Shown: piece by piece, positions 14,189 to 26,785 of the stretch
Position numbering within the stretch: position 1 is the stretch's first letter
Layout: the number at the start of each line of letters is the position of its first letter
From: Monomorium pharaonis
Taxonomy: Eukaryota > Arthropoda > Insecta > Hymenoptera > Formicidae
Assembly: GCF_013373865.1 (NCBI RefSeq)
Contig: NC_050474.1
Span: 19,201,116-19,265,115, forward strand
Length of the DNA: 64,000 nt
Direction: 5' to 3'
The notes under the pieces: generated by a model
What the model saw: the letters and a program-made list of their open reading frames with translations, nothing else
Told to the model about the DNA's origin: nothing
The model's database searches: none
Translations under genes and position numbers: made by a program

Positions 14189-17100
14189 AGTTTTCTCGCG
14201 ATGTAAATTCTGTGATCTGTTTATTACAGATTTTCTAAACGCAATTTAAAAAACGTGCCTTTATTTTCGCAAATACATCAAGATATTTTCAAAAATTCAA
14301 ACACAGATTTTTAAAAACAATTGAGAAATGTAATTATGATTCGGAAATACCCTGCACTCTTCATTTATTTGTCCTTTGAAGGAATAAATTAACAATTGCG
14401 AGTTTTTTTATTAGACGCATTAATGTCAATATTGTTACATGCATACGCTATTACCGAGAAAACTTCATACTCAATTAATGTTCGTTTTTGCACCCCCGTC
14501 GCAGATTACCTTGCCAGAAGGAACGATTTTTATAGCGCATTTAGCTAATGGAATCGATAATTATCAGACGGCGCTATTGAATTATCCTGCCATTACTTGG
14601 GGAAGATAATTAAGCAACGCTTCGGTAAGCAGCGCGACAGTGGGAACATATATTCTTAAGTTTCTCCGCGAATATCCTTCTCCCGCGGGACCGGCGGGAC
14701 TTCCGCTTCAATCGTCCCATTAGCCTTATTAAAGGCCTTCACAAGTCAGTGTCTGAGCTAATTGAGATACGACGGTTAAAATACAAGATCCATTTTATGT
14801 CACTTTATTCGGCAAGGTTTGACGCACTTGACTCAGGGCGGACCCTCGGATCCTCTCTAATCTCGAAATAACCATCAGAGACCATGAGAATCACCGTTTC
14901 CCGGTGTTAGCTATTCGAACGAAGCTATTCTTCGCCGCCTAATGACACCCAAGATAGCAAAGCACAACGAAAGCGCCGCGCGAAAACGTTTACCTCGATT
15001 CGAGAGATAGAGAGCTATATAATATAAGGGTTATTAAGTAGCCGCGCATTCACTTAATCCCGCGGTGAATATCGCGCGGTATCTCCACGCCGATCAATCA
15101 CCACCGTAGCCACGGGGGGAAGGAGAGAAGATGGAAGTTGCATTATATGGAGGGTGTATCGCGGAGCCGTGGCAGAAAGGGCCTCCGAGCCGCCGGAGTG
15201 AGCGGGCAGGCAAGGGCAAAGGCAGCCCGTCCGGGTTTGGCTTGGTTCTCTCCCGCTTCCCCGTAAATACGTTCGCACGAGTGAGCGAGCGGGCGGGCGA
15301 AGCGGGAGCGCGGTCGCCATATATCATTTCGTTATCATCGACTCTTTATATGCGGTCGCGCTCCATTTTCTGTCTGTTTGCCCCGTTAAACGCCCGGCCG
15401 CCCGGTTTGATTCAGTGAAACCATTAGCCGGATTTCGACCGCCACCGCCGCCGCATTTTCCGTCCTCGCCTATCGCCCGGGCGTATCTCGGCGTATCATC
15501 CGCGAATGACTGCCACCATTATCGGTACGTACCGGCGCGAAAGATAACGCCCGGATAGGGCCACCGGCAAAAATATCCCCGACGCTGGATGCGGAGCCGC
15601 GCGTCCGTGCCCGCCGCGAGATAAGCAAGATCGCGGATTGAGCGCTGCACCTATCGGGAGATGGACGCGAGGCTAATGGTCTTTTAGCAGCTCTATGGAA
15701 CTAATGAACCCCCCAACGGGCAAACGCGACTTAATAGGATTCACTTGGGTGGAGATACTAAAAGGCTCGTCTAGAGTAGACTAGGAGATCGGTCTCTTGG
15801 AAAAGCGTAATAATACATCGTTGAACTCTCACGTAAGACTTTCTGCTGCGCCTTATTCTCTGTCCATTCACCTTCGTACGTAATTTAACGCAGTAATCGA
15901 TAATCAAATATTATGTTTCTTATTACCAATTCTTAGTAACACACAGGAAAAAACTACTATTTAAGAATCATTTTCTTATATCTATATAAGTATGAATGTA
16001 AAATTATTTTTAAAGTTTAATAATTTTAAATTTCAGCAAAATATATTAATAATAATGTTTAAAGATTCTTGTTTATTGTTTGAAGACATTGTTAATTTTT
16101 ATCCGTTTTCTTTTCAATTCAACAAAAATTATTATTAAAAATAAGAATATTTCTTTCTTGATGAAACTGTAAAGAAACTCTTTGTGTAAGCAAGTTATAT
16201 CTCTGTTCAACATTGACAAATTCTTTTAAAACATTTTATATATTCTTGTTTATATGTGAGAAATTGATTGTAGATTTGAGACTAATTTTTTTCCTGCACC
16301 GTTTCGTATTATAAACTTTGCAATAGATGTGTAATGCAATAGATTGTTGTTAAAACTACAATTTTTTAAATATAAAGTATCTAAGTTGAACAAGGTTTAT
16401 TTAATTGATTTTTTATAAACTTTATTACAGAGTTTCTAAAATTTTATTTTTTAAAACTTTTAAATGAAATGTTACAAATTTAAAACCCCGTTTTTTAATT
16501 TTATCTAACAAAATTTTTTAAAGATAAAATTTTTTAGATACTTCATTTAATAAAATTTAAAAAATTCTACTTAATAAAGTTTAAAAAAAATTTAAATTAA
16601 ATAAAAAATTAAAAAATAAATTAAGCAGATTTTATTTAATCAGGTACCTTATTTATTGAAAAGTTATCTGAAACGGCGCGCGGCGTTATGTTACAGTTTG
16701 AAGATTAAACTGCCCGTACGTTGAACACGCATGCAGACAGATCTTTACCATTTCCATCCGCGTTTTTTTGCAACACTAAATCTCCGAATGCATATGCGAG
16801 CGAATCGCGTGAACTGACGCCATCTTGCCTCGGATGGCATGGAGTGGTGCCTGGTGAGGCGGAAACAACTGATAGTGACGTCACCGATCGACGCTTACGG
16901 TCGTTCGAGGACGGTAAGCGCCGATATTATCCATTGTACTACGAATACTCGCGATAAGCCGAACGATAATAGAATTTACGCGACGAATTCGCGCCCCGTT
17001 CCCGCTGACGGTTGGATATTGGAGTTACAACCGTAACGCTTGTCGAAGCTATTAAGCGCGTCTCCAAAGGAGACGCGATCGATCATAGATCGAAAGGGAG

Positions 17101-20100
17101 CTTCAAGATACGTCAGCTTACACCACGAATACTCGTTACATCTGCGTCTCTCATCGATCGCCATTATCGTGATTGCGAGAGCTCTTCTTCCCCTTTCGAA
17201 TATGATTAAAGAAAAAGCTCGAGAATTCACAGAAAATCATCGTAATTATTCAATTACTCGTCCAAAAGATAAACATTTTCGTAATCGATTCCTATGAACT
17301 TCTCAAAACTCTAAACCTTTCATCAGTTCGAGATAAAACACGAAACTAAAATCGCGGAGGCGAGAAGATTTTTCTCACGATGTTGGAAAAAAAAGAACTT
17401 GTGCTCCGCTAGACGCACTCCGGCGGAGCCCTCGGAAGCTTCCGGGGTCGCCCGGAAGCGGCGTCGAGAGACCGGAAGAGGCTGAATAAGATCCGCCTTG
17501 GCACATTTTCGGGACGCAGTTTCGCGCGACGGCAGAGATTGCGTCGGGGTCGTTGCAAATAGGGGTGTCAACGGCATCGGGGCTGTATTGTGGAACGTCA
17601 ATGCCACGGAAACTAACTCCGGCCCAACCCCTTGGTCCCTCCGGCGTTTCCATGCCCCGCTGTAGCACCATCAGAAACCGTCCCCCTCTGCCATCCGTTC
17701 CTCCAAACGGAGAGCAGAGAAACGGCGGTGTCAGATCCGCGTCGCGTTGACTCGCAGAAGCAGTCTTACGTTCATTCGATTTCTACGACTCGATCGTATC
17801 TCCCGCGATGTTATCAGGAACGATCGATTATCGCGTTTGCGGCCGAACGGTGAACGGCTTCTGGAAATATCTAAACTATTGATTCGTTTGAAACCCGAAT
17901 GACGAATTTCTTCGGGAGAATAAGACGCTAATGTCGCAAAAAATTTCCAACGCGCGTTTTTCATTTCTGATTCGAAAGTTTCGAACGTCGACCGAAGTGT
18001 TTTATCGCGATACAATGTACGTCGACTGCCCGTCAAGCTTTGGTGATTGATAAAGATGATAAGCGATAATTAGCGTCCCTCTTTTAGAACTCGCCACGAG
18101 AACCCGTGATTAACCCTCGCGGATCTCAAATGAGAGCGACATCGCGATTCCGCGGGCACGTCAATGGTAAAATTCGACGCGCCGTCTTGTCAAGGACTAG
18201 TAAGTTGGAAAGTTCTCGATAGCCGATAACCGATAACCGATAACCGGCTGTCAGAGCGGACCACTTGTCGTGACACCTGTGTCGCTCCTGGTTATTCAAA
18301 GCCGACGGCGCACCGTCAAAAACGATGACGGCGCCTTTGTCCGCCCGGGTCCAGTGACAAAGCGAGCGCGTAGCCGACGACAACTATTATTTTCCCTAAC
18401 TGGACTCGTTAGATTTCCCATTGTACCGCGTGCGGTCGCGGTAGGCGTGGTCATTGATCTTGCTGTTCAGGGCTGACGTACTGTCGTTTAACTCGCGGGA
18501 ACCGGGTAGCGTCGCGACGCCGGTTAACTTTGGCGGAGGCGACGCGGATATATCATAAAACCTAGCAGTAGAACAGTTTGACTGTGGCATCAAAATCGTG
18601 ACGATTAGAGTAGGAGAGGGGAAGAGAGAATTACAAAGAAATACAGAAGAGAATGTAATTTCGAATTGAGCCTCAATCATCTTCTTTGGCGATACATTAA
18701 ACAATGTTTTGCTGTATGTGAAACGTTAATCTGCATGTTAAATTGAAGGAGAGAAGTCAGTCAGCTGTTACATAATTAATAAGTTATATAATTAACGCCG
18801 TTTTTTTTTTTTATATTGGGAAAATAACATTTGTTATTTTTGTAATTCAACGTGATACCTAATGTTAGATTTTCGCAGAAAAATACTCGGTAAGTCGTTC
18901 TTAATGGATGACCGCCATACCGCCGCTAATCCAAAAAGCGTTACAGGGCGTGCTGATTTTCCCAAGCACGTCGCGGAAGGTCCCCGAAAGTAAACGGGGG
19001 GATAAAACGATTATATGAGAAATCTCGCTTACCCCGGCGCGACAGCAGGGTATTCAAAGGGTGCAATTCCGAGCCGCGAGGCCGGCGTGGCGGGGACGGA
19101 GGGATGGGCGGAAGATGGAGAGGGGATCGAAGGTCTTAACGAAGGGTTAGGGCTACCGTTCTGCGCTCCGACTCGAGTCCTTATTAATAAGGTCGGATTA
19201 GCATAACTGCTCGGATCCGTCGACTGAACTTCGCATAATTAAGCCGCGAGATCTCGATTACCATCTTGACCGGGCGAGAGCATCCAAAGCGTATCGGGAG
19301 ACCGCGTGATTCGGGGAGATAAGCCGCTAACCCTTTCCATCTCTCTCTCTTCCTCAGTTTTGAGTGCGAAATTCGGCGAAGTTATAGATATAGGACCGAT
19401 AGCGATGAAAGTTCGTGCCATGTTTCGTAATATCGGAGAGCTCGTTCTCCCGCGGGGAAACCCCCTCGCTATCCCCGGCGTTACTTATCTTCGAAGTTTC
19501 GATCGGTGTGTTTTTACTTTCGCTACATATACATACATACAGGCCACCAGTGGAGCATACTAAATCCGGCCCCCGGTATTGATAACTCATAAATTTGTAC
19601 GCGCCGCGCACACAGTGCGGGATATCAATTAAAAATATCTCTGTCAAGCGCGCGCGGTACTTGAAAAATACGCTCTGATGGGAGATTAAACGGATGTTAT
19701 GAAAATATTTCCCGTGTAACGCGCGCCGAGAGAGCGCGTAACACATCGAAAAATACTCAATGTTGTCGGCCCTTCAAATGTTTGTGCAGCGTAATTTTTT
19801 GACATTTGTCTCACTTTCATATAAAGGAAATCAAACATCTCTGTAGACCTCAACAAATATTTTCAAGTCACGAGAGGATATTCGCGCGGCCATTACGAAT
19901 CCTCCAAAATTCAACGATCCAATCGAAGCGAAGAATTAAAAATACTCGCGCACCAATGGGAACGAACTTACGAGAGAGAAGTTTACGAGTTTGCTCCAAG
20001 AAGACTTGGCGTTCTTGCTAACATTGACGGTAGCTTCGCTGCCGACAACAAAGCTGGCAGCGATGTTGCCTTAATACAGACGGGGGGGGGGGAGGGGAGA

Positions 20101-23100
20101 GCTTATCGTTCGGAAGAGCTAATGTAAACTTTGCTCGTCACGGTCCTACGACGCAAACTGCAAACGATAAACAAGCGCCGGGAAATATACCGGCCGTGGA
20201 AGAATCAGCTCGGATAAATTTCCTAAACGCTTATCGCGCGCTTTCTGATATTCGCGTTCTTATAAACCGGCGATTGCGCCGGTTGGCATTGTTTGTCGCG
20301 CGACCGTTTCCATTTCGTGGCCGTAGTTTGTTTAACCCTTTTCACAACGCAGGTCCCGATAACGCGCGCTGACAGCGAGCGCTGTCACTGTCACGTGCGT
20401 CACACGACGCGACGAAGAAAAGGGATGTTTGCGCTCCGCGGGGCAAAAACTGGAGGCCACGTCACGACGACGCGGTGTAACAGCTTATCGGGCCGGTGCG
20501 GTACATTAAGCACGGCCGTTACCGACTCCACCGCAAAACGGGGAGGAGAGGGGGATCGTTTCGGGCGCGGGGCGGAGGGTGGGCTGTCGAGAGATTATCT
20601 TGTCGTATTCAATATTCCTATGGAACGTTCGGGATGATAAATCGTCCTCGCCGATAGAAAAGATGCGTCGAAGCCACATTTCGGTGCCACATCATCCGCT
20701 CCGCCACGGTTCGCTTCGTGGTGGTTTATACGGGGTGTCCGCCGAAGTGCGTGAGAATAATAGTACCGTCAGGGTCGCGTAGACCGAGGGCTGTTTTTTT
20801 GTTTTTTTTTTTAAACCAACTACGCAATGCCATCCGAAACTGGCGCGTTTGATAAAAAAAAAAAAAACGTCTCATTTCGGTGGCCCTGTTTTTTAAATGA
20901 AATTTTTTCGGTAATTCGAGTTGACACTTTGTCAGGACAAAGGCACCCCCTCCCGACCTCGCCACTGCGTATAACCGTGCCGTCGCGGAATTTTTATATC
21001 CCTCTCTTTGACGGAGAGAGAGAAAGAAAGAGAGAGAGAGAGAAAGCCGCGGAAATCATGCGGGTGCGAATGCATCTACCAAGAAATCCCGCGGGTATCA
21101 GTATAATAAAACCATTAGAGTGATCCTCGTGCGTGCATTCAAACCGTATAAATATCCGGCAGAATATCCCTCGCGCCGTTTCCAACTTCTGTGTAATGTT
21201 AAACTTGCGATAAATCCGAAGTGGCCCGGGTGACGGGGCGTATCTTTTGCCCGTCGCCGCCGGGGCGAGTCGCGCCGCGACGCCCAACCCGCGCCGACAA
21301 TAGTTCCTCGGCCGCCATACGTGAAGTGTGCGGAACCCCTATGGCGCTGTCGCTCGTATTACGCGCGATATATTTTTTTTCCCCTCCCCCTTCCCCTCCT
21401 TCCTCCCCCGCGCCTCCGCGCGCGCACACTTTCGAGGTTCCATTATTTTATGTGCATTCGTCGCGAAAACAATAACTCCGCTGACCTGACTTTCTCTTCG
21501 GATACCCGCCGACTTTTCCGTCGTCGACGGACGCGATATAATCCACGGTTCTAGGTTCGTTTTATAGAATTCGAATATTAAATTGTAGAATTCAATAAAA
21601 TCTCGCGGCGGGTGTGACCGTTGAATCACTTCTTTCGAAAGGCGCTTTGTTGCGGGAGCGCTTCGAAAAGGAACGTCATTTTTATCGCGTACGGGGCTTT
21701 CTTCTACGTAGATATTTGTATAGAGAAGATTTTCATTCAATTTTTTCTTGACGTACATACAAGTGAAATAGTAATCAAATATCTTTACGCAACTGCATTT
21801 ATGTTACCACATATCTTTCACCTTCCGAAAACAAGAAAAACTTCAAAATAAATGCTCCTTTTAATATAAACAATTCAGCCTCCGATAAATAAGCTGCATT
21901 TGCAGGTATGTCATATTTTTAAAAATGATATAAAAGTTCCCAATCAGATGTGACGAATCAAAATTTTATTCCGTATCCCGTCATATACCGTTCCATCCCC
22001 CCCCCCCACGCCGCGCGTTCCTTGCATTCCCTTGGCACTTACTGAGACTAACAAAAGGACCGGTCATCAAGATCCTAAGCAAAGGCTGACCAAGCAAGCG
22101 GCCTGCTGGGTTGCCGCGTGTAAACGCGTACATAATTATCGGGGTGTATACGATGTGATGTCAGCAATGGTCATTTGCCGCTATCGGCTGGCTCGCAGAC
22201 TATCTCCTAGCTATTCTATTCTCGCCTGTCCTCCCTACTCCCCGGCCTGCGATGTATTTTGCCTGGTGTGGGAAAGGGAAACGGGCCGATTGACCGAAGT
22301 AACCATTAGTAATCTTGACCGCATTATTAACGACCAATTAATATCCGTTGCGCTCGGAGCGTTCATTTAACTCGACATTGTTCCCGCACGTACGACTCCA
22401 TTTAACAAAATGCACCGATATTTTGCCGAAAACATTCGAAACGAAACTTATTCCCGACTCGTTTGGAAGGGTCTCAAGACGGCTCGAATTCGAGAGAATC
22501 TTCTCTCCCTAAATTCGAGTAATTCGAATGTTATCTTAGGCCGTTCTTACCGGAATCAACAAGTCCAATCCGAGCGCTGTAGCTCCTCACCCTGTCGCTT
22601 TCTCTATCGTTAAGACCGTGGATGCACATAAATTCCTCCCCTCTCGTGCTTTTACGGACTCTTCTCCCGAGCGGCGATATATCATGGTGCACGGCAGCGG
22701 CCTGACGTTCCCTGTCACCGGTTTAATCGAGCACCACTCGGATTAAGTGTTCTCGTTCGCGCTGCGACCACGTCCGAACCCGGTTGCTGTCGAAACACGT
22801 AGACAGCGACCGCGAAGAATAGCTAACGCCCCGGCTCTCTTTCTCTCCGCCTCTTCCCCTCCTTTCATCCTGTCCATAATCTTCGCCCGTTATGTCGATC
22901 GCTTACCGCTAACTTGTTCGGAACTCGATTCTCCGCAATAATTCGATAAAGACTAAGATCGATGGCACAACGAAGGTAAGACAGAATGGTTCGCTATCGC
23001 GGTCAAGCGTTTTCTTTCAATAATATTAACTCTCAGCGGGATATAAATTGAAATTTTCGATATCATCAAGTGCTATATATCTCCTTTAGCTACTCATTGT

Positions 23101-23210
23101 AATTAGAAATGTATATAAAATGTCTATTAAATATCTAAAAAATACATATTATTAATAATATAACGTAATTTTTTTATGATAACGAGAGAATATAGGTGAA
23201 CAAGTAAAAG
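14189..23210. other. Non-coding DNA upstream of LMO, GC-rich with one long AT-rich island
   Basis: No gene can be supported. About 15890-16670 is strongly AT-rich, with many self-complementary TTTAAA/TTAAAT segments and no clear element ends. Position 18221-18250 is a heptamer array, described separately. A minus-strand frame at 17375-17671 has protein-like composition but matches nothing I know. Homopolymer runs include T's at 18803-18812 and G's at 20082-20091. Confidence 0.5.
18221..18250. repeat. Tandem CCGATAA heptamer array between AGCCG and CGGCT
   Basis: There are three consecutive CCGATAA units followed by CCGG, and the flanking AGCC/GGCT bases are inverted. Read on the other strand, the units present repeated TTATCGG, which contains GATC/GATA-type cores (CGATAA). 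It could be a clustered binding site or just a short tandem expansion. Confidence 0.7.
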
Positions 23211-23511
23211 CAATTAATTATAAAGACAAGCCTTATTCGATCACAGCTGAATCTTTGCGGATATTCCTTGTCATTTTATGTACCTTTTCAATGAAAATTT
23301 CAATAGATAGTAGATGTTTGTTAGCATCATTATTATTAAATCGATCAATTAATATCGTGATATTATTATTCTTGCTCGACTTACAACTGTGTTTCAAGAC
23401 TGAAAATTTATTTGGCGCGCAGTTTGATGAACTCGAATATAAAATCACACAAGAAATATCATTATAAAGAAATTCAACTATGACCGAATAAAGCTTGTCT
23501 TTAATTAATTG
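23211..23511 (+). mobile_element. Family B long-inverted-repeat element, full copy
   Basis: The left arm CAATTAATTATAAAGACAAG and the following roughly 40 bases pair with the right arm ending CTTGTCTTTAATTAATTG. About 60 bases match at each end with small gaps. The middle (AAATTTATTTGGCGCGC and the AGCAAGAATAAT-type segment on the minus strand) is shared with the truncated copy at 29.2 kb, which confirms a dispersed repeat. It is 301 bp and AT-rich. The open frames across it have no recognisable protein. It is most likely a non-autonomous DNA transposon. Confidence 0.75.
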
Positions 23512-24986
23512 TATATTTTTATATTAATTACCACTTGCTACGTCACTTGTTATAATACGCGATAAAAGATGTTTATTTTAATTCAAATTTATAATGGGCA
23601 CTAATTAATCGTGAAAAATAATTGAAAATAACAACTCTATTTTGCAAAATTCTCGATTTTGCTTGGAAAACTTGGGGATAAAGAGTCTTAAACGGAAAAT
23701 GAGAAGATCGTTCGAGAGACATGGACCCCTCTGACCATGGCGTAAACCGCTTCTAGGTTATTTACGTTAGCCGTTAACGGCTGCGATTTCCGGAGCGGTC
23801 CTAACTCACGCGCAACGACCAAGAATATGTCCCGAGTGTCCGGACCTTCGTCTTACTGCGGACAGACCGCCTCGGATGAGTTACCTTGTGACCGAGCCAC
23901 GACTCGGCGGTAGAGAACCCGAGAGTTAATCTCACGCACCTGCGTCCGACCGCCTTCGCCGAAATTTGAACAAAGCGCGGAATTCATCCCCGCAATGCCA
24001 AACAATTCGAGGAATGTTTCTCTCTCTCTCCCGCTTTCTCTCCCCGCAGGAATAAATTTAATAATGATTTAATTAGCATTCCTACGCTTACAGTTATTCG
24101 CTTTCAATATAACCGGCTACCTGCGAATTCAATATGATTTCAGTATCGCGTATCCGCGAAGGTTAAGGAGAGGAGAAGAGGAGAGCGGCGTGCGCGGCGG
24201 ATGGTGAAGAATCGTCGGGCGGCAACAAACGCGCGGGGCGATACGCGCGCTAGCTCTCTGTGCCGCGGGACAGAAATCGCCGGCGCGTTTTCTGTGTTAC
24301 ACCGGCGGGATCGCCGCACGTTATCTTGCCGCGAAACATTAATAATAAAAGTTTTCGTTTATTGTCTCGCGCGAACGGCAGACCGGCTGCCGGTTAGGGG
24401 AGGAGGGACGCACTCTGGCGACGCTGCACAACTACGCGGTTACGGCCACGTTTTGTCTTCGTCATGAATGCCCCCTTATCTTCGAGCGAGTCCATCATCG
24501 CGGGACGGTTTTGTCCCCGGGCGTGTTCCGCCGTAGGAACCTGTCTGCGGAATTGTAAGGAGACAGGAAGCGGCAGCGTCTGGACAGTCGTCCACCAGTC
24601 GGAAAATATTTCGAAACGTCGATCACAGAGCCACGCGCGAAACGAGGGGTCGAGAGCAGCGGTGGTACAAACGACACACGGGAGTTGTTAAACTAATGCG
24701 TCGATGCATCCTCACCACCCTTCCCCGCCCCATCCTCCTCCCCGCCGAGGGTTTTGTCGTACATTCTCCTACCCCGGTCTACCCTCCTAAGTTGTACGGC
24801 GAGTCGTGTCGTATTTTTTCAACTGCGACGCGTTTTTTTTTTTTCCTATAGAGATAGAGAAACCTCGCTGATATTGGCGTAAGCGTTTTAAAGCAGCACC
24901 CTCTTATCTCTCGGAAATTGCACAGTATTAATGTAAAAACATGATCTGCTTGGGTAATTAAGAAAATAAAAATAGTTAATGGTTTA
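23512..24986. other. GC-rich non-coding block
   Basis: No supportable gene. It becomes AT-rich at both ends. A T run lies at 24833-24844. Confidence 0.5.
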
Positions 24987-25124
24987 CAGCTTCTTTCGAT
25001 GTAAAATGTATTAAAAACAAATCTAATCTTTGTATAATAACGCTACATGTTGCATCTTGGAAGAGCACAAGTTATATTTGTATAATTGACCAAAAACTAT
25101 GTTTTACATCAAATTGAAAGGCTG
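24987..25124. mobile_element. Foldback element, 138 bp
   Basis: The left arm CAGCTTCTTTCGATGTAAAA (then TGTATTAAAAAC) pairs with the right arm, whose complement reads CAGCCTTTCAATTTGATGTA (then AAACATAGTTTTT). The arms are about 33 bases with a few mismatches and gaps, around an AT-rich centre. No second copy is visible in the window. It is a likely MITE relic or a stable hairpin. Confidence 0.6.
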
Positions 25125-25572
25125 CTAGGAATCGTCATTCGTTATATACAATAACTTATAAATATGTTAAAAAATATATAATTTACTGTACCAGTCTTGA
25201 AGTACCCATTCTCTTTTTGTTATATTGCGAAAATATTAATTATTATAAAATATGAAATAGTATTATAAAAACTGTTAAACCGTCTGACAGACACTGTCTA
25301 GTTTACATTTATGTTTCCAAAGTTAAAAAAAAATACTGTTTGAAAACAAAATGGTATACTAGTATTGGTAATCTTGAGCTACGCTGACAAAAAGAATTTA
25401 TTAATTTCTTTTACCATGCCTTCCTCCCTTTCGAGTGGCAAGTAGATCTTATTATTCCTTTTACCGAGTTTCCTTTTAACCGTTAATTAATGTCACTGAT
25501 CGTTTCCTCGTTCGCTGTGCGACCGGCTGTAACAGGCAGAGATACACGAAGGTACATTGAGCGGGTGCAAAT

Positions 25573-25606
<34 letters not shown>

Positions 25607-26631
25607 CGAGATTAGTTACCGTCGGTTTCGCTCGATGTGAAACGGCACGAGGACTGATCACAGGCTACGTTTCTCAGCTGACCGCAGCTTCCCGCCGGCC
25701 GTGCTTACCGCGTCCGGTAAAGGGACGTGATGTAAATCAGTCTAGCGGCCAGCCGCCTGCACCGGCCGCACATTAAGTTGCCTCCAGGCGTTTCTGTCAG
25801 GGGGTGGAATGATCCGGGTGTCAGGCTTTCAAACCGAAATCGCGTGCCACGGGAAGTACGAGCGATTTCCGGCATCGGTTAACAACAAGCGCTCGATGTG
25901 CCACGAGTTAAGATCGCACATATACGCGCAACGCAATCCATTTGTTTCGCGATTACCACGCCTAAGAGGGACGGATTTGTCCGAGCCTTTTCACTGGACG
26001 CGTATCGCCGAAACGCACGTTATGTGCGTTGCAGGAGGAAGCCGATCGATCGCTAAGTTGGCGCCGCCGGCTGCCGGGGACACTTACAAATTAGCCAATC
26101 AAGTTCTAATCCCTCTACGATTTACCCCAATCAGCCCGCATCCCGCCGCAAATACTTTAATCCGTCCATTAATCCCGCAAGATAAAAGTTTCTGGAGTAG
26201 TTACGGCCCCTTTGTCGTCGCCACGGTCAGCCGAGCCGTATCGGCTCGGGAGGATCGGATCGAATGCCGAACGGCAACGATAGTTCTCGATTCCCTATTA
26301 GTGTCTGTCACGCGTTATTAGTGAAATAAGATCGTCATGAACACAACGATCAGATTACTTTGATATCGTGGATTAACGAGTGCTAAAATATTTCTTCGTA
26401 TTATTGTGCGGAAAAGGAGATTTGTACCCAACTTTTTCCTTCAATCTTATTGTTTCGAAGCATCGTTTTGAAAAATTCAAAGCGATTCTCGAAAAATACT
26501 AATTTATTTTAGTTCATTTTACTTCTAAGACTCTTTTAAATGTCCAATGTATATTTTCTCGAAGTTAAAATGAGAATTGCAAAATCTTTCCGTGCGCAAG
26601 AGAAAAAAAACAGTTTCGCTGAAGATTTAAA
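25125..26631. other. Non-coding DNA with (GA)n at 25572-25606
   Basis: This is AT-rich to about 25420, GC-rich to about 26330, then AT-rich. A 170-codon + strand frame at 25809-26321 is open but shows no recognisable domain, no exon signals and no low-stop reason other than high GC. I do not call it a gene. Confidence 0.5.
25572..25606. repeat. (GA)n microsatellite
   Basis: A GA run with one AAA interruption. Confidence 0.94.
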
Positions 26632-26785
26632 AATTTTACTAGATACAGATCTCTCTAAAAATAATTTTGTCGCACCATCGAAATAATGTAGGACGCTTAA
26701 TCAAGAAATAATGCTTCACCGAGCTTTGACATTCTAGCAACCAACCTGAGCACCTTTGAAAATTATTTTCAAATCGTTCTTTTCG
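26632..26785 (+). mobile_element. Family A inverted-repeat element, copy 2 (partial)
   Basis: It shares with the other copies the ordered blocks AGATACAGATCT, AAAATAATTTTGT, a CCATCGAAATAATGTAGGAC block, CTTTGACATTCTAGCAACCA, and a closing AAATTATTTTCAAAT. The outer ends are poorly preserved. It is non-coding. Confidence 0.65.

Noticed and set aside
23255..23467. A 70-codon frame within the 23.2-kb element as a transposon protein
   Set aside because: It lies inside a 301-bp inverted-repeat element, matches no transposase, and the related copy at 29.2 kb does not preserve the frame.
25809..26321. A 170-codon + strand frame as a gene
   Set aside because: There is no similarity I can name and no splice or promoter context; consistent with chance in GC-rich DNA.
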